Shown: positions 20,136 to 32,120, numbered from the stretch's first letter. The stretch: 64,000 nt of DNA from Allomyces macrogynus ATCC 38327 (GCA_000151295.1 GG745332.1:1379391-1443390); one strand, 5' to 3'. Made by a program: numbers and translations. Notes: generated by a model not told the origin, from the letters alone.

Positions 20136-22379
20136 CTACTTCTTCCCGAGCAACCACTTGGCCATCACCAACTCGCCCATTTCCTCGCCATGCCTCCCCA
20201 CCGCATCCACGGCACACGGGACAAGCAGCTTCACTTTCTCGACCGTCGCAGGCACCGCCTTGCCCACGACACCCGCCCACACCTTGACCAAATCCGCGAC
20301 ACTGGCATCCACGAGGTGCACGAGTTCGCCGACCTCGACCCACAGCACATCCGTAGCCACAGCCACGAGCGCCATGTACGCGATCGCCGCCTCCAGCACG
20401 GCAGCGGCAGTCTGCGCGGCATCCACGGGCGTCCTCGTGAACCGCCCGTGCCGTAGCGCCGCGACAATGTAAGCGAGCGTGGTCCCGATTGCCTGCGCGG
20501 CACCAACCTGCTCGGCTGGGTCCGTTAGGGCCTTGGTTAGTCGCGCGAGGTTGACGCGCGGCAAGATGCGCTCGGCGTCAGCACCCAAGTCGATCGTGGT
20601 TGCGGTCGTGGCCGCAGGGGGGGTTGCGCGACTGCTGCTACTTCCAGCCTTACTCGCCCCATCCTCCTTCTCTCCCGTCGGTTCCGGTACATGCGCGCCG
20701 AGCAACACCACATTCAGCACGACTGACGCCAAATGCGTGACGACCGTCCACTCCCCCGCATCCCACCACTTCTCCCGCTCCAAACACCGTACGACCGCCG
20801 TGTATCCACCCCACTCGCGCACGTAAGCCCTCGTCACCTCCAAATCCGCTGTCACTCGGGCCAAGCACGGCGCGATAAACGGGGCCACCGGCGCCGGCGC
20901 CAACTCTTCCCGCTCCAGCAACCGCACCAACAGCGGCCCAACCCCGTACGTCGCCGCAGCCACCTCGCTCTCATCGCTTTCCGCCAAGAGCATGCACGCG
21001 ACGCGCACGACCGCCAATAACCCGACCGTCACGCGCAATTCCGGCTCCTGCGGCATCCGGACCGCGATCTGCGCCAAAAACGCGCCGATCGCCGTGACCA
21101 GGTCCCCGCACGTGCGCCGCCACGCGGCCAAGTCGCGCGGTGGGAGCGTGACGAGTTCGCGCGCGATGGCGTCGACGAGGGATTCGACTACGTGGCAACT
21201 GGTGCCGAGAGCGGTGGCCGCGTCGCTGTCCGGGATGGGTACGGGCGCGAGGGCGTCGAGCGTGTCGAGGTGCACTTGGATGTCGATGGCCGCGGCGGTC
21301 GCGAGAATCGTCCATGCCGAGGGGTCGCGGACGCACGCGCCGTGGAGGGGTTCGGCGGCGAGCCAGGACGAGGCGAGCGAGAGGGCCCGGTGCGTCAGGT
21401 AGGGCAAGGCGCCTTTCGTGCGTAGGAGGGAGGTGAGGAGGGGTTGCAGGTCGACGAGCGCGGTGGTGGGTGCGGGAGTGGACGGTGGGGCAAGGTACGA
21501 GAGGAACGAGCTGAGCAGGTCGAGGTCCGGGAGAAGGTCGGTGTCATCGCGCGGGGTCGTCAGGAATGAGGCGAGGTCGGTGATGAGTGGGGCCACGTCA
21601 GCGAGCGGGGCGCTGGCTTGCAGGACGGCCACGTCGATAAGGGCCTGGAGCGAGGTGCGGAACGATTCAGCTAGCGAGGGTAAGCATGGTCAGCGAAACA
21701 AATTGCTCGTCAAGTGGGATTGCTAGCGAGGGCAGCGTACAGTCGTGGTTGGCCACGTACACCTGGCCCAGGACCTTGCCATTGGCGCCTCTCACAATGA
21801 GCTTGGCCAGGACGGGGTGCAGTACTAGCCGGCGCAGCAAATCGACCGAGTCTTGCAACACCTGCGGCGACGACGGGCTAGTTGGCGGGTCAGCGGCGCT
21901 GCGAAAACCAACGAGATGGGCAAGCTTGACATGCCCAAAAGGAAGAGAAAATCGAGGCTATTGAGTGGATCCAGGTTCACGGCCAAGTGCATGAGAAGTA
22001 CGTACGTGGCGAGCAGCTTGACGATCGTCTTGGTGCACTTGTGGAACTGGTCGGTGCCGGCGAGCGTTTCGTCGGCAGCAAAGGCGACGAGCACGTTGAG
22101 CGCGACTTCATGGTAGACGTGGCTGTCGTCGTTGCCTAGTTGAGAGCGAGTCGAGGTTGGCTCGTCATGCTCATCTCCAAATTCGTCGTGGTCGCAGAAC
22201 CCACCCTTGGCGCGCAGCAACTTGCGCAGGTACTCGAAATCGAGCGCGGCAAAGACACGGCGGAGCGCTTCGGTGTCGTTTGGGCCAACGACATTGGGGA
22301 GAGCAAAGAGACCAGCAATTTTTTCTTCGTTGGACGCGGCCGGGCCGAGCAGCGGGAGGATCTGATCCAGCGTGACCAT
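20136..22379 (-). CDS. Neurochondrin-like armadillo/HEAT-type protein
   Basis: ATG at 22379. Exon 1 is 22379-22002 (378 nt), intron 21862-22001 (gtactt..gcag, 140 nt), then exon 2 from 21861. The N-terminal part reads LDQILPLLGPAASNEEKIAG, ALRRVFAALDFEYLRKLL and YHEVALNVLVAFAADETLAG, which is the neurochondrin pattern of a helical repeat with an EEK..GL..LPN start. The main body (to the stop at 20136) is ~500 residues of Leu/Ala-rich helices such as LARLTKALTDPAEQVGAAQA. The join between exon 2 and the body near 21670 does not keep frame: SLTMLTLA runs into ESFRTSLQALIDVAVLQ with a 2-base offset, so an intron or indel there is unresolved. Neurochondrins are cytosolic scaffolds whose fungal role is unclear. 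Confidence 0.62.
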
Positions 22380-22675
22380 GTTCTGCACGGCACTCTGTCG
22401 ATTGCAGCGAGTCGTGTGCCGGGTTGCTGGTCGAGTCGGTCCAATCTCGTCTTCGACGTTGTGCTGGCCGTCGTGTGCAACAGATCAAGCTGTCAGCTGG
22501 ATGCCGCGAAGGAGAGCAGATTATTTGGCGTCTGCAGGCGACATATGTGGCAGCTGGAACTACCGCACCCCACCGCATCCGACCGCGTTAACCGCGTTAT
22601 GAGCGAGCTGTCACAACTCGCGACCTCTGCCTTTTCCACGACAGCAACATTGTCCGCGACCTCCATCCAATCACC

Positions 22676-23513
22676 ATGAATCCAAGATCCAGCAGGGGCA
22701 GACCCGCCGCAGGCCAACCAGCTGCTCCATCAGCTGCCGTAACCGGTGGCCCAGCACGCGCGCACCTCACGTCAGCCGTGACCACGGCCTACTCTGCGCG
22801 TGCCAACCCGCCCACGTTCGTCGACCATGTTGTCGACGCGACCACCCCCGCCTCTGCACCGTCCGACGTGATAGCCCTCTTCGGCCCGCGCAAGACCGCC
22901 CGCATCCAGCCCACGGCACGCGTCTCGGCCGTCTGGTCCGACGACGAGAGCCACATGGACGTGCCCGCAGCGGTCATTTCGCTGACGCCCGGTGCCGGTG
23001 GAGACACCCCGGCAGCAGCGCAAGACACGGCCAAAGCGACCGAACGCGTCCTTGCCGAATCGGCGCGCGTCGTGAGCGAGGCCATCGCCGACCAGGCCGG
23101 CTTGTTGTTGGGGGATTTGAACCTGATCAAGCGCATGAACGTGGTTGCCAAGGACCGCGTACTGCGCGCGTCGATTGCGGTCCAGGACGCGGTCGCGCAG
23201 TGGCACCATGTGTGCTTTTTGGGTGCGTTTTGGCTGGCGGGAAAGGGGATGCCGCGAATCACGGTCGACTGCAACTGACGTTACGCGGTGGTCTCGCACT
23301 GGATGGACTCTGACACGGACTTGGGACTTGGAACACGACGCAGAACAGCAACTGCGCGGCAAAATCGAGGCGCTCGACGAGCTGGCCTCGCGAGTCGAGC
23401 GGCTCCACGCGCGCGCGACGCTGCTCGAGCGGACCATCGACCGTGCCGCAGCGCGCAAGCCGGGAACGGCCATGACCACCAGTGTGCCGGCACGACGAGG
23501 ACTCGGCGGATGA
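22676..23513 (+). CDS. Small coiled-coil protein, two exons
   Basis: Exons 22676-23209 and 23349-23513 with an intron gtgtgc..acag; both exons are multiples of three, 232 aa. The first ~110 residues are low-complexity and disordered. From about residue 120 the chain is helical with heptads: LAESARVVSEAIADQAGLLL, DLNLIKRMNVVAKDRVLRAS, then after the intron KIEALDELASRVERLHARAT and LLERTIDR. Its size and layout recall BLOC-1/BORC-type subunits, but I see no diagnostic motif and do not assign it. It diverges from the neurochondrin-like gene with about 300 bp between the two starts. Confidence 0.6.
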
Positions 23514-23878
23514 GAGGATGCGGGCGCGAGCATGTGCGCAAGCGAGCCAAGAATGGGCTGGGCTGGTCAATGTAATTTTTTGGTTGGGTTGGTGCAATCT
23601 CGTCGCGTTCTTGGCAGCCAAAAAGTGTTCCATCACTTGTTGAGCGCCGCGGGTTCAACCAAGGCCGGCATCACAGCAGCTGGTAACGTGCCCCTCCGTC
23701 TCCACACCGCGGCTCTCCCTCCCGCTCGACAGCGTGCGCCGCACTTGCTGCAAGTCCCCGCAAAATCGTCGCTGTGCCCGTCCCACCGCGCTGCCCGCGG
23801 TCCTTGGCCCCGCGCAGCCCGTCGCACCGCTCCAACCGCATCCAACTTGGCACCGCACCGGCGGTGACCTGAACGACG
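23514..23878. other. Intergenic spacer
   Basis: No gene or clear regulatory motif seen between two plus-strand genes. Confidence 0.4.
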
Positions 23879-25192
23879 ATGCCGCCCAACACGCCCGCGA
23901 GCCCGACCATCGGCGGCATGTCCTCGGCGCTCCCCGATGCTCCCGGCGCCAGCACGAGCCGGCTGCGCTTGACGAGCGGCGGCAGCGGCGTGCGACTGCC
24001 TCCTCTAGCCGAAGAAACCGCCACGGCCACCACTCCCTCGACGCCGACGACGCCAATGGACATGCCCGAACCCGCGCGCCTCAGCAGCCCGCCGCTCTCT
24101 CCACGGCTGCAGCGGCTGCAGCAGCATGGTCATCACCGCGCAAGCAGTTTCTCGTCTGTCTCCACCCTCCGCAAGAACGCGCGGCAGCGTTTGTCCAACA
24201 TCCAGCCCTCGGGTTCCGCGTCGCCGCCGATCCCACCGGGTCTCGCACGGTCGCAGTCGCTCGACACGCTCGAAACGGTCGCGGTCGCGGCGCCGCCCTC
24301 GGCCATGCACAGCCCCCGCCCGTGGCCATTGACGACCTCGCTCAACCGCAACTCGTCGATCACGCTTTCGCCACCAGCACTCCAGCAACAACAGCAGCAA
24401 CAGCAGCAGCAACAGCAGCAGACGCAGACGCCCCCAACATCCCCGACCGCGCCCGAGTCGCGCCGCGCACCTCGTCCGGCACCGTTATCCCCAACCAAAG
24501 CCGCCGACGCGCGCGAGATCCCCGCCCCACCCCTCTCCCCGACCCCGACGCTCGCCGTCGGTGTCGGCGCGCGGCTGCAAGACAAGACGCACCTGTTCCT
24601 CTCCACGCAACGCACACAATACGCGTCCCGCGCATCGACAGCGCGCACCCTCCGTTTCTTACTCCGCGTCGCGCAACTCGCCGGCGGCCTGATGGCGCTG
24701 ACCGCGCTCTACGTGGCCACCTTTGACGTCAACTACACCTCGACCGCCATCGGCCTGTCGGGCGTGAACCTCGCGTCCCTCACCTCTGTCACCTCCGTCG
24801 TCGTCTCGCTGACGCATCTCGTCACCCTCCTCTTCCCGGCGGTCGTCGGCATTGTGCCCGCGCGCGAACGGCACGTGTCCCCCGTGGAACTCGCGCTGGA
24901 CGGGATCTATGCCGGGTTGTGGGGGATTGCGGCCGGGATGCAGGCCGCGTACGGGTCGTGTCCGCGGTACTTGTTCCGCAGTGCTGGCGCCAATTCGCCC
25001 GAGTACGCCTTGTTTGCGGCCATGAGTCCCGCGGAGCAGGCGAAATTGGTGAATGTCGACTGTTTGCCGTGGAACCTGTGCTGGGCGTTTGGGTTTGGGT
25101 TGGCCGCGCTCTACCTGATGTCGGCGAGTTTGGGGGTCAAGAGTTGGCGGGCCGCGAGGGTGGCCGAGCGCCGTGAGTTTATGTTCATGTGA
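23879..25192 (+). CDS. Four-TM membrane protein, MARVEL-like, with polyQ-bearing N-terminus
   Basis: 437 aa, intronless. Residues 1-250 are Ser/Pro-rich with a run of 12-13 glutamines near 24388-24422. The membrane part begins near 24650: TM1 LLRVAQLAGGLMALTALYVA, TM2 SVVVSLTHLVTLLFPAVVGI, TM3 GIYAGLWGIAAGMQAAYG, TM4 NLCWAFGFGLAALYLMSASL, ending in a short basic tail. A Cys in the TM3-TM4 loop (YGSCPR) and another before TM4 (VDCLPWN) fit the MARVEL arrangement seen in fungal eisosome/tight-junction-like proteins. The MARVEL call rests on topology rather than a conserved motif. Confidence 0.65.
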   Translation: MPPNTPASPTIGGMSSALPDAPGASTSRLRLTSGGSGVRLPPLAEETATATTPSTPTTPMDMPEPARLSSPPLSPRLQRLQQHGHHRASSFSSVSTLRKNARQRLSNIQPSGSASPPIPPGLARSQSLDTLETVAVAAPPSAMHSPRPWPLTTSLNRNSSITLSPPALQQQQQQQQQQQQQTQTPPTSPTAPESRRAPRPAPLSPTKAADAREIPAPPLSPTPTLAVGVGARLQDKTHLFLSTQRTQYASRASTARTLRFLLRVAQLAGGLMALTALYVATFDVNYTSTAIGLSGVNLASLTSVTSVVVSLTHLVTLLFPAVVGIVPARERHVSPVELALDGIYAGLWGIAAGMQAAYGSCPRYLFRSAGANSPEYALFAAMSPAEQAKLVNVDCLPWNLCWAFGFGLAALYLMSASLGVKSWRAARVAERREFMFM

Positions 25193-25813
25193 GGCCGTGC
25201 GGCGGGTGCACGTTGGGTGGGCAGTGCGAGGAGACCAGCGCGACGGGGGACGAGGGAGGGCGCGTTACACGAGCATTTTTTTGTTTTTTGTTTTTGTTGG
25301 ATGCGTACTTTGAAGCGTGGGTTTTTGTCGCTGTCTCCACACTTTTGTTCTCTTTGTTCTATACAAGATTTGATATCCACTCCAAGCCGCGTTACGCTCA
25401 GCGCCAGCCAGGAGCAACATCAGCGACGACGGCTAAGCACCGCGCGAGAGAGAACAATTCAGGGCGCAGGCAATATTGGAATGCATTGAATTTGAATTCG
25501 TACGGCGGGTACGGGGACGGGTACGGAAGGGGGAGAAAGTACAGCGTCGGGCAAGGCAGAGGGGAGGGCAAGGCGACAGGGAAATGGTCGGCGAGCGGGC
25601 AATGAAATGGAGATGGAAATGGGCATGGACGGGTTGGACGGAACTGCAAACGATGAATGCACGGCGCGAGAAATTACGAAGCACACTACAACGGATTCGA
25701 TGGCGACACGAACGAGGAACGGAAACGAAAACGCGAACGGTGGCAACGCGGCGGTACAGCGCCGGCGCCGGCGCGCGCGCGAGATGACGAGCCCCGCGCA
25801 GTCGGCAAGGGGA
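25193..25813. other. Convergent 3' spacer
   Basis: T-rich stretch (25277-25300) followed by GGGTACGGG-type purine-rich DNA near 25500-25560. No gene recognised. Confidence 0.4.
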
Positions 25814-26614
25814 TTATGACGACAGCAGGCAAGCTGGCAGCATGCCATGCATCATGTCGTGCACCATATCGTGCTCCGCTGCGCTTTTCGACTCGCCGCG
25901 CACCTCGCTGCGCACATCAATCACGAGGGTATCCCCGGCGCTCAGCACCTCGTAAACAGCGTCCGCATTATGCGACCGGTCGAGCACCAACTTCCGCGGG
26001 GCCATGGCCACCAAATCGACGGCCGAGTCGAGCCGCGCGTGCTTCCAGAGATCCGGGTCGGCCGCAGGCGCGGCCACGGCCCAGACAATGCGCGGGTCGT
26101 CGATGTCGACGTCTTCCTCGTTGTCGCCAGTGCGCGCGACCAGGGCGCGGAGCGCGTGCTTGAGTTGTGCGACGGACTGGAGCGAATCGACGTGCAGGCA
26201 CTGCGTCGGCTTGGCGGCGGCAGCGTTGCCAAAAGGGTGGATCGCGACGTGGACCGGCACGACGAGCGGCAGGTCGGCGGGGAGCGCGGTCAGGTCGGCG
26301 ACGGCGGGGCTGCGCTTAAGGCCGGGCATGGTGGCGGTGGTGGCGTGGTAGTTTGGGTCGTAGGGGAGGGCGGCGGTGGCAAGTGCGGACGAGTGGGCAG
26401 CCGCGAGCGGACGGGCGGCAGCGGGCGGGGGCAGCGGGCGGGGGCGGGCGCGAACGAGTGGAGAAGGTTGCTGGCAGTGCAGGCGGGAGAAGGGTCGTGT
26501 TTGGGGGAGAGAGAGGGCTCGCGGGTGCGCGGCTTTATGGGGAACACGGCAAGCTGCGGGCAGCAAGGGCAACGACGCGGCCAGCCCAGCAGCTGCGCGA
26601 CGCGCCGTGATCAT
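25814..26614 (-). CDS. Hypothetical protein with mitochondrial-type presequence
   Basis: 266 aa from the ATG at 26614 (MITARRAAAGLAASLP), Arg/Ala-rich and acid-free for ~50 residues like a matrix-targeting signal. The frame is open further upstream, but the presequence favours this start. The folded part from about residue 110 contains DLPLVVPVHVAIHPFG, QCLHVDSLQSVAQLKHALRA, DDPRIVWAVAAP and GDTLVIDVRSE, suggesting a mixed alpha/beta domain. The C-terminal end has a His/Met patch (EHDMVHDMMHGM). No family recognised. Confidence 0.5.
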   Translation of the reverse strand: MITARRAAAGLAASLPLLPAACRVPHKAAHPRALSLPQTRPFSRLHCQQPSPLVRARPRPLPPPAAARPLAAAHSSALATAALPYDPNYHATTATMPGLKRSPAVADLTALPADLPLVVPVHVAIHPFGNAAAAKPTQCLHVDSLQSVAQLKHALRALVARTGDNEEDVDIDDPRIVWAVAAPAADPDLWKHARLDSAVDLVAMAPRKLVLDRSHNADAVYEVLSAGDTLVIDVRSEVRGESKSAAEHDMVHDMMHGMLPACLLSS

Positions 26615-26968
26615 GATCAAAAACGTGCAAGCGGCTGAGCGCGTCTCCCAGCGGCATGACTGGCACGGGACTGGCACGGGGCAAGTCTCGCGCCAACAGA
26701 AAGCGTGTCTCGCACCTCCACCGCATCCATTTCTTCTGATAAGTCGCGCGCGGTATCCTGGACGACGACGGCGCCAGCCAGGGACGAAAGACGCCGGCTG
26801 CCGCGACACGACCGCGTGCAACGACGTCGCTCAACGACCGCGCTTACGACCCGCCCTCGCTCGCCAGATCGCGCCCCGACCCGCCCCAACCTAACCTCCT
26901 AGGACACCGTGATCACGGCCCATGGCCTCTCTGCACGCGCTCGCTCGCTGATCACCCGCCGCCCCTGA
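26615..26968. other. Divergent promoter region
   Basis: Between the presequence protein (-) and the coiled-coil protein (+). Nothing specific seen. Confidence 0.4.
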
Positions 26969-29900
26969 ATGCTGTCTGGCTCGGAATCGCCGCACGCTGC
27001 CATCATGGACGCCGACGTGCGCCCGCTCGTCTACCGTGACAACGAGCCCCTCACCTGCACGAGCGACGCTGCGGACCATGCGCGCGCGGACGTGATCAAC
27101 CACCATCAGCTGCCGCCCCCGTCCTCGCCAAGCAAGATCCAGGTCACCCATGGATCCCTGACGCTACCCAAGAACTATCACGCCGCGACCGTGGCCCCAA
27201 CCCTCTCTGCACGCCCGCGGCTCGTGCGCCCGTCGTCGCGTCGTGCCGCTGCCGCCTCGTCTGGTGGTCTGCGCACCGTGATCCGCACTGGCCGGTCGCC
27301 AGCAAGGCCCTCGGCGATGCCGCACGCTTGTGCAAGCTTCACTGGTTCACGGCCGCGGTCGCCCAGTCCCGCCGTGACGGCGCCAGCGACGCCCGTAAAC
27401 GACGACGAGGAAAGTGTGATCAGTCGTGTCCCTGCTACGTTGAATGACGATCAAGACGCGCCTGAAGAAATGGCGACCGTCGCACAACTACTTGCCGAAG
27501 CGCGCGCGCAATCCCTGCTTGCGCCCGCCGACCTCGACCGGTTCGATGCCATGGCCGACAAGAACGGTTTGCGCGATTTGCCCGTCGATCACGCGACCTG
27601 GCTCGCCATGGTCGCCGCCATGCAGCGCTTCGACGCGCCCGCGTCCGCGCCAGCAACGGCCACCGGGTCGATTAACGCGTCTGCGCCGTCGCTCGACCAA
27701 TCCGGTCCCATTGACGACGTCTCACAAACCGACCCGGACACGCCGTCGACGCCGACAAGCCCCTCGTCGGGCGGCACCTGGGTCACCACGAGCCGCGCGT
27801 CGCTGCCGCTCGCCGACGCGGCTGATCTGGATACGGGCAGTACCGATGCGGTCGTCGACGACCACCACGATCCAGCGTGGCTAACGGCGCGACTCGACCG
27901 CCTCCCACGACAGTCGTGCCCACCTATCACCAAACTGGGTACCGCGCCCACACGCACGCGCCGCGGCTCCACTTCGTCGCGCACCACGTCCCCCACGCGA
28001 CGCGTATCTACCACCTCCAGCGGCCACTCGATGCCCGACCTCCTCGCGCCTTCCGAGGACGACCAGGACCCCACTACCCCCGAACCCCCACGCCGCGCCC
28101 CACCACCCCTGCGCCGCCGCGGCACACTCGCCGGCCCAAAACCCGACCCCCTCACGTCCACTTCCGACGACGATCTCGTCCGACGTCTCGAGTCGCAACT
28201 CGCCGATCGGGACCGCACGATCCGCTCGCTCCGCGACCGCACGCGCCTTTTGGCCGCGCACTACGACCGCGACGCCGCACACTTGGCTGACGCCGAAGCC
28301 GCGGCCAAGGACCTGGCCGACGCGCTCGCGTCCGCGCGCGCGAGTGCGGCTCTCGCACGTCGTGATGCGATTGCGGCGGTGGCGGCGGAGGCTGCGGCAG
28401 CTGCAGAGCGGGATAAAGCGGTCGAGGCGCTCAGGAGGTTGGAACCGCAGTTGACCGCGGTGAGGGGGGCGAGGGATGAGTTGCGCAGTGCCGTGGAGCC
28501 GTTGAGGGAACAGGTCGCAGAACTGGAGGCGGAGCGCGCCGCGTTGGTGGAGCAGGTGGAGGAGTTGGCCGCACGCGAGGGGGAGTTGGTCACCCAGCTG
28601 GAAGCGTGTCAGGCGGAATTGGCGGTCGCGCAGGCGGTGGCCGCAGAGCATCAGCATGCGGCGACGTTGCTCGCGGGTGCGTCGCTTGCTGACGAGGAGG
28701 AGGTACCGGAGGCCGAGAGGTCGGATGTGGTGCAGAGTGCCGGGTTGCCGATGCACGAGCAGGTTGATGAGTCGCTCGGAGGAAGCAAGGCGAGTCTCTC
28801 GTCGGCGGCACGGAAACGCGCAAGTCTCTGTGACGAGCTCGAGTCGGCCGACGCGCTGTTTTCGTCGTCGTCAATGGCGCGGCATTCGCGGGTTGCTGAT
28901 ACGGACGAGGAGCGCGCGCAAATGGCGGCGCGAATCGAGGAGCTGGCTGCGGTTCAGGAACGGAGCGTGCGCATGATCCAGGACCCTCGAAAATGCAGCT
29001 CGACAAGGGCTCGGCACGCGCCGCCGCGTACCCATCAATGCGACCCCAGGAGGAGCGCGCTCAGATGGCCGCACGGATCGACGAGCTCGTCGCGGTCCAG
29101 GAACAAAGCGTGCACACGATCAAGGACCTGGAAGCGCAGCTCGACATGGCGCGTGCCGCGCCGCCGCGTATCGTCGACACGGGCGAGGAAGAGCGTGCTC
29201 AGATGGCTGCACGTATTGCCGCGCTCCTCGCAGCCCAGGAACAGAGTACGGGCAAGATCAAGGACCTCGAGACGCAGCTCGAAATGGCGCACCAGGTCAT
29301 CCAGCACCTCGCGGCGACACACATGGCCGCGACTGCTGCGACGAGGCCGGGTTCGCCCACCAAGCCCACGGCGTACTCGGCTCCACCGACCCCGGCGCGC
29401 GGTCTGATCCAGGCGAGACCATCCACACCAGCACCGCTGGTCCGGCCCCAGCCCGTGGAGCGCGCTGCGACCCCGCCTAACGGCCTGGCCGAACCCGAGC
29501 TGATCTCCGCGACTACCACGCCCGTGCTGGGCCCGGCCAACGAGCCGCTCACCCCGTCCGTCTCATCGTCCCCGGTCCTCACCACCATCACCACTCCCAC
29601 CCTCCCACCGCGCGACCAGCCATTCGCCGGCGCCTGGCCGCCGCTCCCGCGGCGCAATCCGCTCATCGCGACCGCGTCCACGGCCAGCCTGGTCCGTCCC
29701 GTCTCGCCGCCCGCCGAGGCCGCACACCGGCGGATCGGGTCGGTTTCGTCATCCACCTCGTCGACCGCGCCACTCGCGGCGACCCAGGCGACCATCTCCG
29801 TTGGCGGCGGCAGCGGCGCGTCGCCCACCGACCACGGCGTGTGCCCCGCCGCTCCGGCGGTCCCGACCGGGTGGCGGCTCGTGCCCCTCGCTCGTGCGCG

Positions 29901-30400
29901 GGACGGTCGTTCTGGTCTTGCTCCATGCGATGTGTCTCATTACGGGGTCCTCGGCCACTGCGTGGCCAGACGTCTCGCATGACCATACGGTGCCCGTTGA
30001 CGACGACGACGAGGAGGATAACGACCGGTCACCATCGCCGTCGCGCGTCCCGCTCGTACGCACGCCCACCGTGCGGTCGCGCGCGTCGACGGCCACTGGA
30101 TCGGTCGCGCCCGTGGCCGCGGTCACGATCGCGCCGAAACGCCCGGTGGTCGTGTTCCAGGGCCGGTTGCGCCGATTGAATGGGTGGGTGAGGGTCGGGG
30201 ATGTGGACCGGGCCGCGGCGCCGACGCAGCAGGCGGTGGGCGAGGACGAGGAGGACGATGTGTCGCTTGGGGTGGACGATGACGACGACGGGTACGAGAG
30301 CGCGGTCGAGTCGGAGGCGCCACGGGCGGTGTCGCCGATGCCGCCGGTGCGGCGGTCGCGTATGGCGTGGCTGTTTGGCGGGTGGTGGGCGTGGTATTGA
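26969..30400 (+). CDS. Long coiled-coil protein with tandem repeats and C-terminal membrane anchor
   Basis: ATG at 26969. Residues 1-390 are Ser/Thr/Pro-rich. From about 28170 the chain is strongly coiled-coil (LVRRLESQLADRDRTIRSLR; REQVAELEAERAALVEQVEE). At 28905-29300 three repeats of ~45 aa occur (EERAQMAARIEELAAVQERS; EERAQMAARIDELVAVQEQS; EERAQMAARIAALLAAQEQS), each followed by IxDLExQLxMA. Copy 1 is out of frame after IQD because of an extra C in GACCC near 28983. A second break near 29895 (CCCC) separates a Pro/Ser region from a C-terminal TM segment (TVVLVLLHAMCLITG) and an acidic tail ending MAWLFGGWWAWY. Correcting the two homopolymers gives one ~1140-aa protein. A golgin- or nuclear-envelope-like tethering role is possible but not shown. 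Confidence 0.62.
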
Positions 30401-30651
30401 TGGGATGGATACCCCCATGGATGGAGAGGAGGGGAGCGGACTTGCAAATCGTTTGCGCTGCGGCGGGTATTGATAAAACCGTGATTATTTGCTGAAGTAC
30501 GATACAATATCGTCTGTTGTTGCATGGGAGCAAAATGGACTGCTCGCCGTGGATGGCGTCGCCAAAAAATGGGGTCAAAATCGAGCGACTGCGAGCGACA
30601 CGCGTGCTACTCCTGGTCCAGTCTCTACGCCATCGCGACGGGAAGGCCGAC

Positions 30652-31479
30652 CTACACGACGAAACCCGGCAACAACGCAGCGGCTGCCGCCATGGCCGCC
30701 GCCAACCGCCCGCCCTTGTGCGTTGGACACGCATCGGACGATTCGGTGAGCGCCGCCCCACACTGGCAATTCCCGCACTCGTTGAAGGCCAGCTGGCGGC
30801 CTTTGCACGTCACGTCGCGGCAGACCACCTGCTGGTTGGCGCAGGGCGATCCTTGGTAATCGTTCTCCGTCGAGGGCGTCGCCGTGGGCGTGGCCGTGGC
30901 CGTGATCACGACCGTTTCAATCGTCGTCGCTGGCGTTGTTGCCGCCGTCGTCGAGTTGGACGACTTGGTACTGGTCGACGTCGTCTTGGTCGCCGACGAA
31001 CTGGTACTCGATTTCTTGTCCTTGTCCTTGTCGTCATTGTCGTTCTCGGCGGCCTTGACCACAAACACATCGGACGTATCGGTCGCCTCGCCGATCCCGA
31101 GGAAACCAGAGTCTTTGACCGTTACGCGGACTTTGAACTTGCCCTGGTCGCCCTTGACCACACCGGCGTTCACGCGCACCGTCAACCCGCCCGATTTCGC
31201 AGAGGCCGACTTGTCGAAGGTCTGCACGACATTGCTGCTGAAAATACTGGCGTCGCCCGCGAGCAGCTCGACGGTCACGGTCGCGTCATCGGCGTCTTTC
31301 GACCCCGGCTTGTAGTCCCAGGAAATGGATTGCGGCGAGCCGGCGGTCCACGTCGAGCTCGACGTTGGCCGGGTGATGGTAATGCGCGTGATGGCCGCGG
31401 TTACGCCGAGGGCCAGGTGCAGGACGACAGCGAGCGCGAGCAGGAGTTGCGTCGTTGGTGCAGACGGGAGCAGTTTCAT
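30652..31479 (-). CDS. Secreted, GPI-anchored Kre9/Knh1-type Ser/Thr-rich protein
   Basis: 275 aa from the ATG at 31479. A signal peptide is evident (MKLLPSAPTTQLLLALAVVL). The folded N-terminal domain reads ITRITITRPTSSSTWTAGSP with QSISWDYKPGSKD, VTVELLAGD and GKFKVRVTV, the beta-sandwich pattern of the fungal Ser-Thr-rich GPI-anchored family (Kre9/KNH). A Lys/Asp then Ser/Thr linker follows (~residues 150-215), likely O-glycosylated. Next is a Cys cluster (PCANQQVVCRDVTCKG; NECGNCQCG), which is less usual for the family, and a hydrophobic C-terminus (LAAAMAAAAALLPGFVV) consistent with a GPI signal. Role: cell surface, probably wall organisation (family inference). Confidence 0.75.
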   Translation of the reverse strand: MKLLPSAPTTQLLLALAVVLHLALGVTAAITRITITRPTSSSTWTAGSPQSISWDYKPGSKDADDATVTVELLAGDASIFSSNVVQTFDKSASAKSGGLTVRVNAGVVKGDQGKFKVRVTVKDSGFLGIGEATDTSDVFVVKAAENDNDDKDKDKKSSTSSSATKTTSTSTKSSNSTTAATTPATTIETVVITATATPTATPSTENDYQGSPCANQQVVCRDVTCKGRQLAFNECGNCQCGAALTESSDACPTHKGGRLAAAMAAAAALLPGFVV

Positions 31480-32120
31480 GGTTCGAGGTTGAACTACTGA
31501 AATTGGGTCGAGGTGACGTGCGCGGGCGAGTTCGAGTGCCGAAAGGGTTGCAGCTGCAGCCGCCGCGCGCGACGTTCGGGCGGGCGGAGCGGGCAGCTGT
31601 CGGGTGGGGAAGGACGCTGACGCAGGCGCGGATCTTCGTCGAGCAAGGGCGAGCGCCGCGGTTCGCGAGCGAGCTCGGGGATTTCCAGAATGGAGGAGAA
31701 AAGCATCAGAGACGATACTCCATACGTAACAAAGGCCAATGTGCGCCACTTGGTGCAACCGAACCGGTGATCGAGCCTGCAGCATGCTGCTGCATGTGTG
31801 AAGCCAGGCTGTTTCCCCCCGATGGGCTTGGCGGACGAACCGGCTGGCGTGGCAGTGAAATCGGGTCACGTGCAAATGGGAAGTTCGCGAATTTAGACCC
31901 GGTTTGAGTCACACTGGTTGATGATTGGCGCCTGGCCTCAATAACCCGTCTCTGATCACCCCAGCCACCAAGCATCACGGTCGGTCGGTCCTTGGTTCAA
32001 CTCCCGACGCGCTCGGTCCTACTTCTACTTTCAAAACTGAGTTCTCGACCAACTGGTGCTGTGTCGCACGCGCCCGCTGCGCCAAATGGCCATATCGAGA
32101 ACGTAACCAACGACGTTGAA
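31480..32120. other. Divergent promoter region
   Basis: Between the Kre9-like gene (-) and a hypothetical gene (+). The frame of the plus-strand gene is open upstream to ~31990 without an ATG, so an extra 5' exon is possible. Confidence 0.4.
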
